DNA of 52,459 nucleotides from Paenimyroides tangerinum. GTDB taxonomy: Bacteria; Bacteroidota; Bacteroidia; Flavobacteriales; Flavobacteriaceae. The position numbers and the translations under genes are program-made. Within the stretch, counting starts at the first letter, position 1. Each line of letters starts with the position of its first letter. Positions 42,974 through 52,459 of this stretch are shown in pieces. The notes beneath the pieces are model-generated. The model was not told the origin of the DNA, did no database searches, and saw nothing but the letters and a program-made list of their open reading frames with translations. The stretch is taken from assembly GCF_003865405.1 (NCBI RefSeq), contig NZ_RQVQ01000023.1, positions 1 through 52,459 on the forward strand, written 5' to 3'.

Positions 42974-43947
42974 ATGGTAACTAAAAAAAATATCCAGAGG
43001 AATTAAGACCTGCCTTGAGCGTAGTCGAAAGACCAAACAAATATCTGAATCGCGCTTGTAGTGAAATTAATGGTTTTTCAGAACTTTTGCAACGTTTTGA
43101 ACGAAATATTTCCATTTTAGGTAGAAGTAAACGCACCTTCGATAATTATTCACGCCATGTGGCTGCAATGGCGCTTCATTTTGGTGCTTTACCAACCGAT
43201 TTAGATCCTGAACAGGTTAAAGATTATCTCTTTGAACTACAAAAACGTTCCAATTCTCCTTCACAATCGTACTTTAAACATACGGTTTACGGACTTCGAT
43301 TTCTGCTAAAAACTGAAAATCTTCCCTACGATTATCTTCATTTGCCTGCAATTCCTAAAGAAAAAAAACTTCCTGTTATTCTTAGTCGTGATGAGATTTG
43401 GAAGTTGCTTCAACATGCCGATTTACTTAAACATCGTATTTTAATTGGTTTGATTTACGGTTGTGGACTTCGTTGTATGGAAGTTCGAAACATCGAATTA
43501 AAGCATTTAGATTTCGATAGAAAACTGCTTCATATCGTTCAAAGTAAAGGGAAGAAAGATCGTTATGTGCCACTTTCTGACCATATCATTCGAGGGATTA
43601 AAAAATATATTTCAGTCGAACATCCTACCACCTTTTTATTTACCGGAAACACCAAAGACGCCAGAGGATTTGATTCGCGTTACAGTCAGCGTGGCGTACA
43701 ATGGGCGATTCAATCGGTTTGTAAAAAGGCTGGAATTTTAAAAGATGTGCACACCCATACGTTGCGTCACAGCTATGCAACCCATTTGTTGGAAGATGGT
43801 GTAAATATTCTTCAGGTTCAGAAACTGATGGGACATGAGCGTGTAGAAACTACGATGGAATACTTGCATGTTTGTCAGCTCGAAAACCAAAAAGTACACA
43901 GTCCAATTGATACCGTTTTTACGCTATGCAGCCGCAATGGGAAGTAG
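42974..43947 (+). CDS. tyrosine recombinase (XerC/D-like), probably expressed through an A8 frameshift
   Basis: Catalytic residues are present: Arg in GCGLRCMEV, Lys in SKGKKDRYV, HTLRHSYATHLL, GHERVETTMEYLHV (nucleophile Tyr). An N-terminal SAM-like domain precedes (RTFDNYSRHVAAMALHF). The only ATG in the right place (42974) is out of frame with the rest by one base across an A8 run (42983-42990); with a -1 shift the protein reads MVTKKKYPEELRP and onward. Without the shift, translation would need a TTG at 43015. The second copy (46487) has the same A8 and the same frame relation. It is the accessory recombinase typical of Bacteroidota IS91-like elements. Confidence 0.78.
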
Positions 43948-45019
43948 CCGATGTGCTCAAAAAAGTCGATTTGTCCAACCAAAACTTTACCGTTCATCAA
44001 GAAAAAACACTCAGAGCGCTGACTTTATGCCGAACTGCTGCTTTGGGCGGACATGTAGATGCTTGTGATTCTTGCGGAAATATAAGTGTTAGTTACAACA
44101 GTTGTCGCAACAGACATTGTCCGAAATGTCAAGGACATAAACGTGAAGAATGGATTCAGGCTCGCGAACAAGATTTGTTGCCTTGTTCGTATTATCATGT
44201 GGTTTTTACCATTCCAGATTCGCTTAATGGTTTAGCGATTCATCAGCCACAAATGATGTATAAAATCTTATTTGATTCGGTTTGGGCAACGCTTTCACAA
44301 TTCGGAAGAACCGAAAATATGCATTTAGGAATGATGGGAATTTTGCATACTTGGGGACAAAATTTGAGTTTACATCCGCACATTCATTGTATTGTTCCTG
44401 GCGGTGGAATTGATGCAAATGGCAATTGGAAACGCAAGATAAAAACCGATAAATACTTATTCTGTACAGATGCGTTGAGTAATGTTTTTAGAGCAAAATT
44501 TGTAGCGGCCATGCGTAAAGAAAATCTAGCTAATCAGAAATTATACGATCAATTGTTTGCCAAAAATTGGGTGGTTTATGCCAAACAGCCTTTTGGTGGT
44601 CCAAAGCAAGTAATTGAATATTTAGGTAGATATACAAGGTAGCCATTAGTAACCATCGGATTAAAAACGTAACCAATCATGAAGTTACCATTAGTTACAA
44701 AGACTATAAAGACAACAGTAAAACTAAGCAACTCACCTTAAAAAACGAAGAATTTACAAGGCGATTTAGTTTGCATATTCTGCCTAAACGCTTTGTTCGA
44801 ATTAGGCATTACGGCATTTTAAGTAGCAGTTGGAAACGCGGAAAACTACAACAATTACAAGAAGATTTAAATATCATTAGACCGATAGTTGAGACTAAAA
44901 CACAACATCGAAAATGCTATTGTTGTAAAGTTGGAAATCTGGTTACGTTGCATGTTTTCGGACAAAGAGGTCCGCCAAAAGCCTATCTTATCGAAAACAC
45001 ACTTGCTTCTGTGAATTAA
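43926..45019 (+). pseudogene. IS91-family transposase, frameshifted near its end
   Basis: HUH-type rolling-circle transposase. Zinc-finger cysteines CDSCG and SCRNRHCPKC are at residues about 48-72, the HUH motif is HPHIHCIVPGGG (about 158), and the tyrosine is in EYLGRYT. At 44636-44642 the frame breaks (ACAAGGTAG gives a stop); the C-terminal third continues in another frame (KVAISNHRI ... HILPKRFVRIRHYG) to 45019. The lesion equals loss of about four bases. Overlaps the recombinase gene by 22 bp. Confidence 0.85.
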
Positions 45020-45097
45020 CTTTTACGGGTAAGGGAAACTTGTGTTCGATTGGCTCAGAAAACCCCGAAAAATGATTGAAACAGCACAAATTCAACC

Positions 45098-45130
45098 ACA
45101 AAAAAAGCAGTAATCCTAAAATTACTGCTT
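45098..45130 (-). terminator. terminator downstream of the glutaminase cassette
   Basis: AAGCAGTAAT (45105-45114) pairs with ATTACTGCTT (45121-45130); on the minus strand TTTTTTTG follows. It sits just inside the right end of the IS91-like element and could also be part of that element's terminal hairpin. Confidence 0.6.
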
Positions 45131-45189
45131 GTATATCTTAAAGTCATACTTCGAAAACTCCATATTACTTTATAAGCTACTCCGGTTCC

Positions 45190-45243
45190 GTTCAACGGGC
45201 TTTCATCTCGTGCCCTCCGGGCAAGACGAAAGCTTAGTTATTG
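45190..45243 (-). other. attC site of the glutaminase cassette
   Basis: On the minus strand: CAATAAC (45243-45237), stem GCTTTCGTCTTGCCC (45233-45219), 3-nt loop, GGGCACGAGATGAAAGC (45215-45199) with a 2-nt bulge, then GTTGAAC (45196-45190). Total 54 nt, with R' matching GTTRRRY exactly, which is the size and layout of a standard attC. It lies 112 bp after the stop of the gene at 45355, in cassette order. Confidence 0.65.
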
Positions 45244-45354
45244 TGTACAGTTTTCATGTGTTATTATTTATTTTTATGGGTCACATGGAATACGCCAGAT
45301 TGGTTATAATATCATCTTCGGTTGGTGATTTGTTTCAATCATGGCTATTTCATC

Positions 45355-46269
45355 TCAAAATATCGACAACTGAGATTTTGTTGTAAACTCTTCAAGAAAT
45401 TTCATCCCTTTATATGAATTTCCTTTTTCATTCAATTTCGGACTCCAAACTGCAATCGCATAATGATTTGGATGGATTGCAACAATCCCTCCTCCAACAC
45501 CACTCTTTCCAGGAAGTCCAACTTTAAAGGCAAATTCTCCAGATTCGTCATAAAAGCCACAAGTTTGCATTAGTGCATTTATTCTTTTGCATTGGCTTTT
45601 GGTAAGTATCGAGTTGTTAGCAAATATGTTACAGCCATTGTTTGCTAAAAACAAAAATAATTCTGAAAGCTCTTTGCAATTCATTTCAAGAGAGCAAAGA
45701 TCAAAATAGAAGTCAAGAACATCTGAGGGTTCATTTTCAATATTTCCAAAGGATTTAATGAAATTACATAATGCCACATTTCGAAATCCTACGCTTTTTT
45801 CTGAAGCAGCTATTTTGCTTGAATAGTTTAATTCTGAATTATTGGAAATGCTTCTAATAAAAGATAAAAATTCTTCTTTTGGGTTTTTCAGCTTGCTAAG
45901 TAGAATATCTGAAATAACAATTGCTCCAGCATTTATAAAGGGATTTCGAGGTATGCCTTTATCTGCTTCAAGTTGAACTAGAGAATTAAATGCTGTTCCT
46001 GAAGGTTCTACTCCAAGTCTTGTCCAAATTTTCTCGCCAAGAATACTATATGCTAAGCTTAGTGAAAGTACTTTTGCAATACTCTGAATCGAAAATTTTT
46101 CGTTAAAATTGCCAATACCAAAATTAGTGTGGTCAATTGTTGATATAAATACTCCAAAACTTTCCGAATCAACGTTAACCAACTCAGGAATATAAGATGC
46201 CAATCGTCCTTTGTCATCTGTATTTTTAACCTCTTCATAGGTTGCCCTAACTATTTCTTCTAAATTCAC
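45355..46269 (-). CDS. glsA: glutaminase A
   Basis: A 304-aa serine-dependent glutaminase (beta-lactamase-like fold) converting glutamine to glutamate and ammonia. The Ser63-x-x-Lys66 pair is in FSIQSIAKVLSL; RNPFINAGAI and LPGKSGVGGGIVAI are family signatures. Full length. It is carried as a gene cassette: an attC site follows its 3' end and a boundary-like TACACAACGGTTA precedes it. No promoter was identified; the start is followed by EEIVRATYEEV, typical for the family. Confidence 0.93.
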   Translation of the reverse strand: MNLEEIVRATYEEVKNTDDKGRLASYIPELVNVDSESFGVFISTIDHTNFGIGNFNEKFSIQSIAKVLSLSLAYSILGEKIWTRLGVEPSGTAFNSLVQLEADKGIPRNPFINAGAIVISDILLSKLKNPKEEFLSFIRSISNNSELNYSSKIAASEKSVGFRNVALCNFIKSFGNIENEPSDVLDFYFDLCSLEMNCKELSELFLFLANNGCNIFANNSILTKSQCKRINALMQTCGFYDESGEFAFKVGLPGKSGVGGGIVAIHPNHYAIAVWSPKLNEKGNSYKGMKFLEEFTTKSQLSIF

Positions 46270-46289
46270 CTCTTTTTTAATTTAATTGT

Positions 46290-46419
46290 ACACAACGGTT
46301 ACGTATTGGCGATGGTGCGGCTAAAAATGCAAACTTTTTCTATTATAAATTAATCTTCGGCAAATCTGAAATCTTCAAACTTGCTTTCCCTCCGCACTAT
46401 TGCCAATACGATGTTGAAC
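46290..46419 (+). other. attC-like site B, ending in GTTGAAC
   Basis: Left core ACACAAC (46290-46296), stem GTATTGGCGATGGTGCGG (46303-46320) pairing 16 of 18 with CCGCACTATTGCCAATAC (46392-46409), right core GTTGAAC (46413-46419). An IS91-like end begins at 46420. Same plan as site A; the loop is 71 nt. Confidence 0.55.
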
Positions 46420-46744
46420 TAAACCTCCGGTAGCTTTTCCCTTCGCTGTTTTATTAACTTTGGTAAAACAACAAAAAATCTTTAAAATGGCTACAAAAAA
46501 AAATCTCCGGAGGAGTTAAGGGTAAACAAAATTCTGAACCGCGCCTCGAGCGAAGTTAGTGATTTTGCTGAACTGCTGCAACGCTTCGAAAGGAATATTT
46601 CGATCCTGGGCAGGAGCCCCAGAACGTTCGATAATTATTCCCGGCATGTGGCAGCCCTGGCGCTGCATTTTAAAACCCTGCCTACCGAGTTGGATCCCGA
46701 ACAGGTCAAAGATTATCTTTTTGAACTGCAGCAACGCTCGAAAA
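46420..46744 (+). mobile_element. truncated left end of a second IS91-like element with recombinase start
   Basis: Starts TAAACCTCCGGTAGCTTTTCC-like, then ATG 46487, A8 (46496-46503) and a -1-frame continuation KILNRASSEVSDFAELLQRFERN..., collinear with the recombinase at 42974. Nucleotide sequence has diverged and is more GC-rich while the protein is conserved. Homology ends at about 46744, inside FELQQRS. Confidence 0.8.
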
Positions 46745-47100
46745 CAATACAGGCATCGCATCACGCATGGCGTCAACATTTAAGGGTACGTGCTTGGAAT
46801 TGCTGATATAAACCTGATTGTTTCGATATCCAGCTAGATCAGCGGCTTTCAACAAACCTGCAGTCACACTCGGATCGAAAAGTTGCCTATACCATTTCGA
46901 GTGGTCTTTGTCTACCTGCATTCCCGCATTTGCTCCACGCAATATGGAGTTGATACTTTCCTTGACGGACTGGAATGCCTGATAATAACCTCTTGCTGCC
47001 ATTGCATCGCGCTGTTTGCGATCCTCTTCATTCTCTTTGGTATCCCATTTTCCAGAACTTACTTTCTCAATCATTTCGGGCGTTACACGATAGCGCTCTA
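46745..47100 (-). pseudogene. Fic-family protein fragment
   Basis: About 118 codons from the N-terminal part of a Fic/DOC-type protein: HSKWYRQLFDPSVTAGLLKAADLAGYRN and SKHVPLNVDAMRDAMPVLF (split). The frame is open from about 47100, before the ATG at 47074, and is cut at 46745 before the catalytic HPFxDGNGR motif, so it has no AMPylation activity. Both ends are junctions with unrelated fragments. Confidence 0.7.
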
Positions 47101-47129
47101 TGGAGAGGGAGTGGGGTTTACATCTATAT

Positions 47130-47354
47130 GGGAGTTATCGTGGGAAAATGGAAGAAGACGCTTTGGAAGGCAAATCTTCAATAGGATTAGGCGAATTTCT
47201 TGGTGAGCCTACTTTTTGGTTCGAAACTTTTCAAAATTGGCAGAGTGAATTCCTATCAGTTGCTTCAATTGTATTACTAACGATTTTTTTGCGTCAAAAG
47301 GGCTCTCCACAATCAAAGCCAGTAGACGCTCCACATTTGGAAACAGGAAAATAA
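47130..47354 (+). pseudogene. DUF6766 C-terminal fragment
   Basis: The C-terminal 70 residues (FETFQNWQSEFLSVASIVLLTIFLRQKGSPQSKP, split) include one membrane helix and match the end of DUF6766 membrane proteins. The N-terminal helices are missing; the sequence before about 47130 belongs to the Fic fragment. Not functional. Confidence 0.6.
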
Positions 47355-47595
47355 TAAATGCAGTGAATCAAATGATTTGTTGAGGAAATAAAAGCAAGCG
47401 GCTGAGGGTAGCACGATGTATTGCCCTATGAAGTACGTGTTTGATTACAGGGTAATATATTTAAAGTTAGTCTATCCTGTCAGTAAGCTGAAACGACCGA
47501 TTACTTGATGATGTTAAAAGTATAGACGTGAGTGCTATTTCATGAGAAAATCAGATAACGGTAGGGGATCGACCGGATTAAGATTGGGGAAAATC

Positions 47596-47635
47596 AAAAA
47601 TAGTCCAATCGTAATTAAACAATTGGACTATTTTT
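47596..47635. terminator. bidirectional terminator; remainder of 47355-47662 is empty
   Basis: AAAAATAGTCCAAT (47596-47609) pairs perfectly with ATTGGACTATTTTT (47622-47635). The A-run and T-run make it work in both directions; it ends the monooxygenase gene 28 bp downstream of its stop. No gene is seen in 47355-47595. Confidence 0.85.
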
Positions 47636-47662
47636 AATATTATAGGATTTGACGTCTAAAAC

Positions 47663-49201
<1,539 letters not shown>

Positions 49202-49414
49202 TTAATTGAATTGATCAATGCAATACTATTACTCGTAATACTCTTGCGTTTTTGCAATATACGAAATTTTGGTTGCAAATACAACTTTATGGTATTACTG
49301 AGCTTATAAAGCGGTTTTTTGTTTTAAGATGGGATTTCTTTGAGAATTTATAGATATGCAGGTCAATGGATGACGCTCCATTGACCTTCAAAATTGGTTG
49401 AATAAATAAATGTA

Positions 49415-49642
49415 TTAGTCTGTAGTCTCTTGAAAGATCTTTAACTTACTTGTCATAACAAACATCAATAAACCAAAGAAAGCAAATAGACCATAGGAAT
49501 AACGCAAGCTAAATATTTCAGCGATATAACCAATTAACGGAGGGCCCAATAGAAAACCCAAATAACTTACACTGGAAACCATAGCTAATGCCACACCGGA
49601 TGGAACTTTCTTATTTTGTCCAGCGAGGCTGTATACTGTCGG
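49415..49642 (-). pseudogene. MFS transporter C-terminal fragment
   Basis: About 75 codons: SGVALAMVSSVSYLGFLLGP, LIGYIAEIFSLRYSYGLFAF and LLMFVMTSKL, i.e. the last two membrane helices of an MFS transporter, ending at TAA 49417-49415. Its beginning is joined within about 49631-49645 to the phosphoesterase fragment in a different frame, so it is not translated from that gene. Confidence 0.75.
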
Positions 49643-49724
49643 GATTTCTTTTTTCTACATCTGCAAAAAAGGCTTCTAATGCGGGTAGGTTTGCGTGAAT
49701 GTCACTAAATAATGCAATTTTCAT
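49633..49724 (-). pseudogene. metallophosphoesterase N-terminal fragment
   Basis: MKIALFSDIHANLPALEAFF and on to RNPDSI: the DxH motif (SDIHAN) of calcineurin-like phosphoesterases at residues 8-10, then sequence switches to the MFS fragment. Only about 30 codons remain. Its ATG is 11 bp after the arsO stop, so the intact gene was in the ars operon. Confidence 0.75.
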
Positions 49725-49734
49725 TTTTAATTCG

Positions 49735-50790
49735 TTAAGAGTTTAAAAAAAATTCTATCTCCTGTACCGTTTGTTTTGTACTTCGGTTTAATCCAATTAA
49801 GGTTGCGGATGCATAGCCTGTCCAATTGCCATAACCTACCAACCACAAGCCATCTGTAGTAGTGGATTTACTTTCAATTGTTTCCGTGCTGCCTCGCTCA
49901 TCGAGTGTTACAACAGTTCTTAAATGCTTGGTATCATAACCAAAACCTGTACACCAGATAATTGTATCGAACTGTTCTTGTTGTCCATTTTCCCAAATTA
50001 CTCCTTGATCATATAACTCCGTGAAGGAACCCGACGAAGTGAGTACACCTCTTTCTCGCGCCTCTTTTACGGGCGGCACCATCACTATATTTCCTAAATT
50101 ATATGCTGAAGCATCGAATGGCCTGCCCTCTTTTTCTGCTCTGTATCTTGCTGATGCTACATTGAAGAGGTAATATCCATCGACATCATCCGGTAAAAAT
50201 TGGGGTTCTTTTTTGGTTGACCATTTAACCTCCGTAACTTTCGAAACTTCAGCAACGATTTGTGCCCCTGAATTTCCTTCCCCAACCACTAAAGTTTTAA
50301 GCCCTTTAAAATTATCAGGTGATTTATAATGTGCGGAATGTAATTGGATACCACTGAACTTATCAATACCTTTTATATTTGGAATGTAGGGGTTGCCCCA
50401 TGTACCAGTTGCTGAAATAACCGTTTTTGCTTGGAATATACCTTTGGAAGTATGAATATGAAAAATACCATTGTCTTTTAAGATGTGGGTAACTTCAACA
50501 CCTCGTTGTATGGGTAATTGATAATGTTGTTCATATTTCATCAGATAATCAACTACCTGTAAGCGCAGCGGGAATTTTTGCTCTGTTTTGGGCATTGGCC
50601 AACCTGGCAAGGAGCTGTAATCTGCAGGAGAAAAAAGAGTTAAACTATCCCAAGCGTGCAGCCAGGCGCCCCCCGGTTCTGATTGCTTATCCAAAAGCAG
50701 AAATTTTAGTTTCGCTTTTCTTAGGTAATAGCCACATGCCAGACCACTCTGCCCTACTCCAATTACTATGGTATCGAATATTTTGTCCAT
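49735..50790 (-). CDS. arsO: ArsO-type flavin monooxygenase of the arsenic cluster
   Basis: A 351-aa NAD(P)-binding flavoprotein. FAD motif VIGVGQSGLACGYYL (residues 9-23), second nucleotide-binding motif VVGEGNSGAQIVAEV, and WCTGFGYD near the C-terminus. Its size and its place after arsR and a DUF6428 gene match ArsO, an arsenic-cluster monooxygenase whose exact substrate is not established. The start at MDKIFDTIVIG (50790) leaves a 29-bp gap to the DUF6428 gene; a longer frame overlaps that gene. Confidence 0.8.
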   Translation of the reverse strand: MDKIFDTIVIGVGQSGLACGYYLRKAKLKFLLLDKQSEPGGAWLHAWDSLTLFSPADYSSLPGWPMPKTEQKFPLRLQVVDYLMKYEQHYQLPIQRGVEVTHILKDNGIFHIHTSKGIFQAKTVISATGTWGNPYIPNIKGIDKFSGIQLHSAHYKSPDNFKGLKTLVVGEGNSGAQIVAEVSKVTEVKWSTKKEPQFLPDDVDGYYLFNVASARYRAEKEGRPFDASAYNLGNIVMVPPVKEARERGVLTSSGSFTELYDQGVIWENGQQEQFDTIIWCTGFGYDTKHLRTVVTLDERGSTETIESKSTTTDGLWLVGYGNWTGYASATLIGLNRSTKQTVQEIEFFLNS

Positions 50791-50819
50791 TCGCAATTTG
50801 TTTTTTTGTCTATATTTAA

Positions 50820-51293
50820 CTAGCAGCATCCACCACCTGGTGTACAAGACCCATTTTGATTTACAGATAATTCGGATAAATTCTTCTTTACTTTCTCGGA
50901 CGGAATTCCACACGCATCTTGTGCTAAACAAGCAGTTGTTTTGTTTTGCAAAATGAAATTTGTTCCGTCAAATGCCAATCCGTATTTTCCTATGGTTTCA
51001 CTTTGATATTCCACTTCAATTTCCGCATCTTCAATGCCTAATTTTTCTTCCGAAAGTTTGATGATGTTTAAAAGTTTGGTTGGTTTTAGGCGATGCTCAA
51101 AATCGTCTGCATTCCATAGCTGAAAATTTACGGTTTTTTCTGTACGAATTACTCCACCACAATCAATGAAGTTTTTTGTAATCATTCCAACTTCGGTAAC
51201 GTGAAAATGTTCTGGAACAAAAGAGCCGTTTTCCAATTTGAATGTTACATTTTCTAAAGTTGGTAAAAGTGCTTTTACTTGTGATAGTTTCAT
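50820..51293 (-). CDS. DUF6428 family protein
   Basis: A 157-aa cytoplasmic protein matching DUF6428 (MKLSQVKALLPTLENVTFKLENG, VGMITKNFIDCGGVIR), regularly encoded between arsR and other ars genes in Bacteroidota. The last residues (SCTPGGGCC) plus Cys in ACLAQDACG could bind arsenite or another soft metal. Role unknown. 17 bp after arsR. Confidence 0.85.
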   Translation of the reverse strand: MKLSQVKALLPTLENVTFKLENGSFVPEHFHVTEVGMITKNFIDCGGVIRTEKTVNFQLWNADDFEHRLKPTKLLNIIKLSEEKLGIEDAEIEVEYQSETIGKYGLAFDGTNFILQNKTTACLAQDACGIPSEKVKKNLSELSVNQNGSCTPGGGCC

Positions 51294-51310
51294 TTTGGTA
51301 TTATTTTATG

Positions 51311-51649
51311 TTAGCAACAATTTTTGTTTTTTAGAGTAAGTTTTGCCGAAATATTTGTAAAATATTTTTGCAGTTCTTCAATAGTATTTTCGTCAATGCA
51401 ATAGCAAATCGTGTTACCTTCAATGGTTCCCTTAATTAGTTTTGCATTTTTAAGTTCTTTTAAATGCCTTGAAACAGTTGGCTGTGCTAAAGGAAGTACA
51501 TCAACAATATCTCCGCAGATACAAGTGTCAACTGATAATAAATATTCTATGATAGCCACTCGGGCAGGATGTCCCAATGCTTTTATAATGTGAGTAATTT
51601 CGTGTTGGCTGTCTGTAAAATCCTTTGGTTTTGTTTGTTCTATTTCCAT
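51311..51649 (-). CDS. arsR: ArsR-family arsenic-responsive repressor
   Basis: A 112-aa winged helix repressor: ALGHPARVAIIEYL, the metal-site helix DTCICGDIVDVLP (CxC, where E. coli ArsR has ELCVCDL), then AQPTVSRHLKELKNAKLI as recognition helix. A Cys-Cys pair ends the protein. The start MEIEQTKPKDF (51649) is preferred over an upstream frame through the operator region. It should repress arsR-DUF6428-arsO until As(III) or Sb(III) binds. Confidence 0.92.
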   Translation of the reverse strand: MEIEQTKPKDFTDSQHEITHIIKALGHPARVAIIEYLLSVDTCICGDIVDVLPLAQPTVSRHLKELKNAKLIKGTIEGNTICYCIDENTIEELQKYFTNISAKLTLKNKNCC

Positions 51650-51661
51650 TTCTTTATTTCT

Positions 51662-51673
51662 ATATTGCAATAT
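51662..51673. promoter_or_regulatory. ArsR operator candidate
   Basis: ATATTGCAATAT is a perfect 12-bp palindrome 13 bp before the arsR start; on the minus strand it overlaps TAATATTG, a near-match to the -7 box. Position fits repression by ArsR. Confidence 0.55.
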
Positions 51674-51723
51674 TACGACAAAGAATTTAATGATCAATTA
51701 TTTTATTGAAATAAATTTCAACT

Positions 51724-52459
51724 CAACAACAAGCCGTAGCACAAACTATTGCACCGCATTTCGAACCCGAATTCAGTAATTACAGCTATGGATTTAGACC
51801 CCACAAGAATGCCCGACAAGCCGTTGGACAATCTCGGGATTACATCCATTCAGGATTAAACCACATTGTGGATATTGACCTGAAAAACTTCTTTGACGAA
51901 GTTGACCATTGTTTATTACTGAATTTAATCTATCAAAAAGTGAAATGCAAAGCTACGATGCAACTCATACGCAAATGGCTCAGAGCACCTATTAAAATCA
52001 ACGGAAAACTACATAAACGAAGAAATGCTCTGCATTCACGAATACAAAAAAAACAAATATAAACGCGTGAGTAAAAGGCGTTCCGCAAGGAAATCCTTTA
52101 AGACCATTATTGTCGAACATTTTACTCCATCAATTGGATAAGGAAATGACTCGAAGAGGACATAAATTTGTACGTTATGTGGATGATTTTAGTATCTATT
52201 GCAAAAGCCACAATCAAGCCAAAGCTACAAGAGTAGTAATTGAAAATTTTTTGAAAAACAACTCAAATTAACTATAAATGAAGAAAAGAGCGGGATTAGA
52301 AAACCAATCAACTTCACAATTTTAGGATTTGGGTTCGTATCTACGTACGAGAAAGGAAGCAAAAATCAATACCAACTCATCGTATCGGGAAAAGCGTGGA
52401 AGAAACTAAAAGAACGACTTAAAACAATCACCCGAAAAACCACACCAGCCACATTTGAA
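51724..52459 (+). pseudogene. group II intron-type reverse transcriptase, truncated and frameshifted
   Basis: RT palm motifs in order: SNYSYGFRPHKNARQAV, IDLKNFFDEVDH (first catalytic Asp), GVPQGNPLRPLLSN (motif 4) and RYVDDFSIYC (YVDD). The N-terminal ~100 residues are absent (homology starts at about 51724). A frameshift lies between 52020 and 52077 (RRNAL... to GVPQG) and a second near 52266, one base short in the A-run after FL. The gene runs off the window. Not active. Confidence 0.85.

Larger units (their letters stand above)
42914..45189 (+). mobile_element. IS91-like element with tyrosine recombinase and HUH transposase
   Basis: The left end is TAAACCTTCGGTAGCTTTTCC-type sequence immediately after GAAC, the tetranucleotide used by IS91-family elements; the same left end follows GAAC at 46420. 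It encodes a tyrosine recombinase and, overlapping it by 22 bp, an IS91 transposase. The right end is set at about 45189, just before GTTCAAC, and is uncertain by tens of bases. The transposase is frameshifted, so this copy is not autonomous. Confidence 0.7.

Noticed and set aside
45129..45386. 85-codon plus-strand frame after the IS91-like element
   Set aside because: It runs through the attC hairpin and the end of glsA on the other strand; no protein family is recognisable.

Overview
The window looks like accessory DNA (plasmid, or plasmid-derived DNA integrated in a chromosome) of a Flavobacteriia-type Bacteroidota, probably close to the Chryseobacterium/Empedobacter group. Reasons: low GC, repeated use of the Bacteroidota -7 promoter box TAnnTTTG, a short flavobacterial histone H1-like protein, TonB-dependent receptor genes, a DUF6660/TonB/cation-efflux cassette, and an iteron origin served by a two-domain Rep protein. 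No rRNA, tRNA or CRISPR array was recognised.

Layout. 0-5.4 kb: a small unknown gene and, on the minus strand, an SF2 helicase overlapping a GIY-YIG nuclease (defence-like pair), preceded by an AlbA/HATPase regulator that has lost its N-terminus. 5.4-9.3 kb: a metal cassette (DUF6660, TonB receptor, CDF transporter) adjoining a mobilisation-type protein tail. 9.5-14 kb: plasmid genes (serine recombinase, PIN-domain toxin with HTH partner, umuC-umuD copy 1). 14.0-15.0 kb: an inactivated IS982-family element. 15.2-21.5 kb: a biotin operon (ferritin-like protein, bioF, bioD, bioB, bioA) divergent from a MocR regulator. 21.8-23.4 kb: the histone H1-like gene and the relic of a plasmid origin with its zinc-repeat gene. 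23.4-32.2 kb: a TonB receptor fragment, a DUF420 membrane protein, and the ilvE-D-B-N-C-A operon behind three tandem isoleucine leader peptide/attenuator units. 32.3-41.3 kb: a truncated IS982 end, repeats, and an apparently intact plasmid backbone (second zinc-repeat gene, origin, about 15 iterons, rep, two small genes, parA, ArdC-like antirestriction gene, umuC-umuD copy 2). 41.7-46.4 kb: integron-cassette-like genes (unknown, GNAT, glutaminase) with attC-like hairpins, interrupted by an IS91-like element carrying a tyrosine recombinase. 46.4-47.4 kb: gene fragments (second IS91-like end, Fic, DUF6766). 47.7-51.7 kb: a trimethylamine-monooxygenase-like enzyme, a fused phosphoesterase/MFS remnant, and an arsenic cluster (arsO, DUF6428, arsR). 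51.7 kb to the end: a frameshifted group II intron reverse transcriptase.

How it fits together. Two related plasmid origins, two umuCD pairs and two IS982 ends show that segments of the same plasmid family were joined and recombined around captured housekeeping operons (biotin and isoleucine/valine). The strongest new observations are the triple Ile attenuator, the conserved A8 frameshift site in both tyrosine-recombinase copies, the attC-like sites ending in GTTGAAC at which both IS91-like elements begin, the identical very short-leader promoter geometry of both umuC copies, and a di-iron ferritin-like protein heading a biotin operon that has neither bioC nor bioH.
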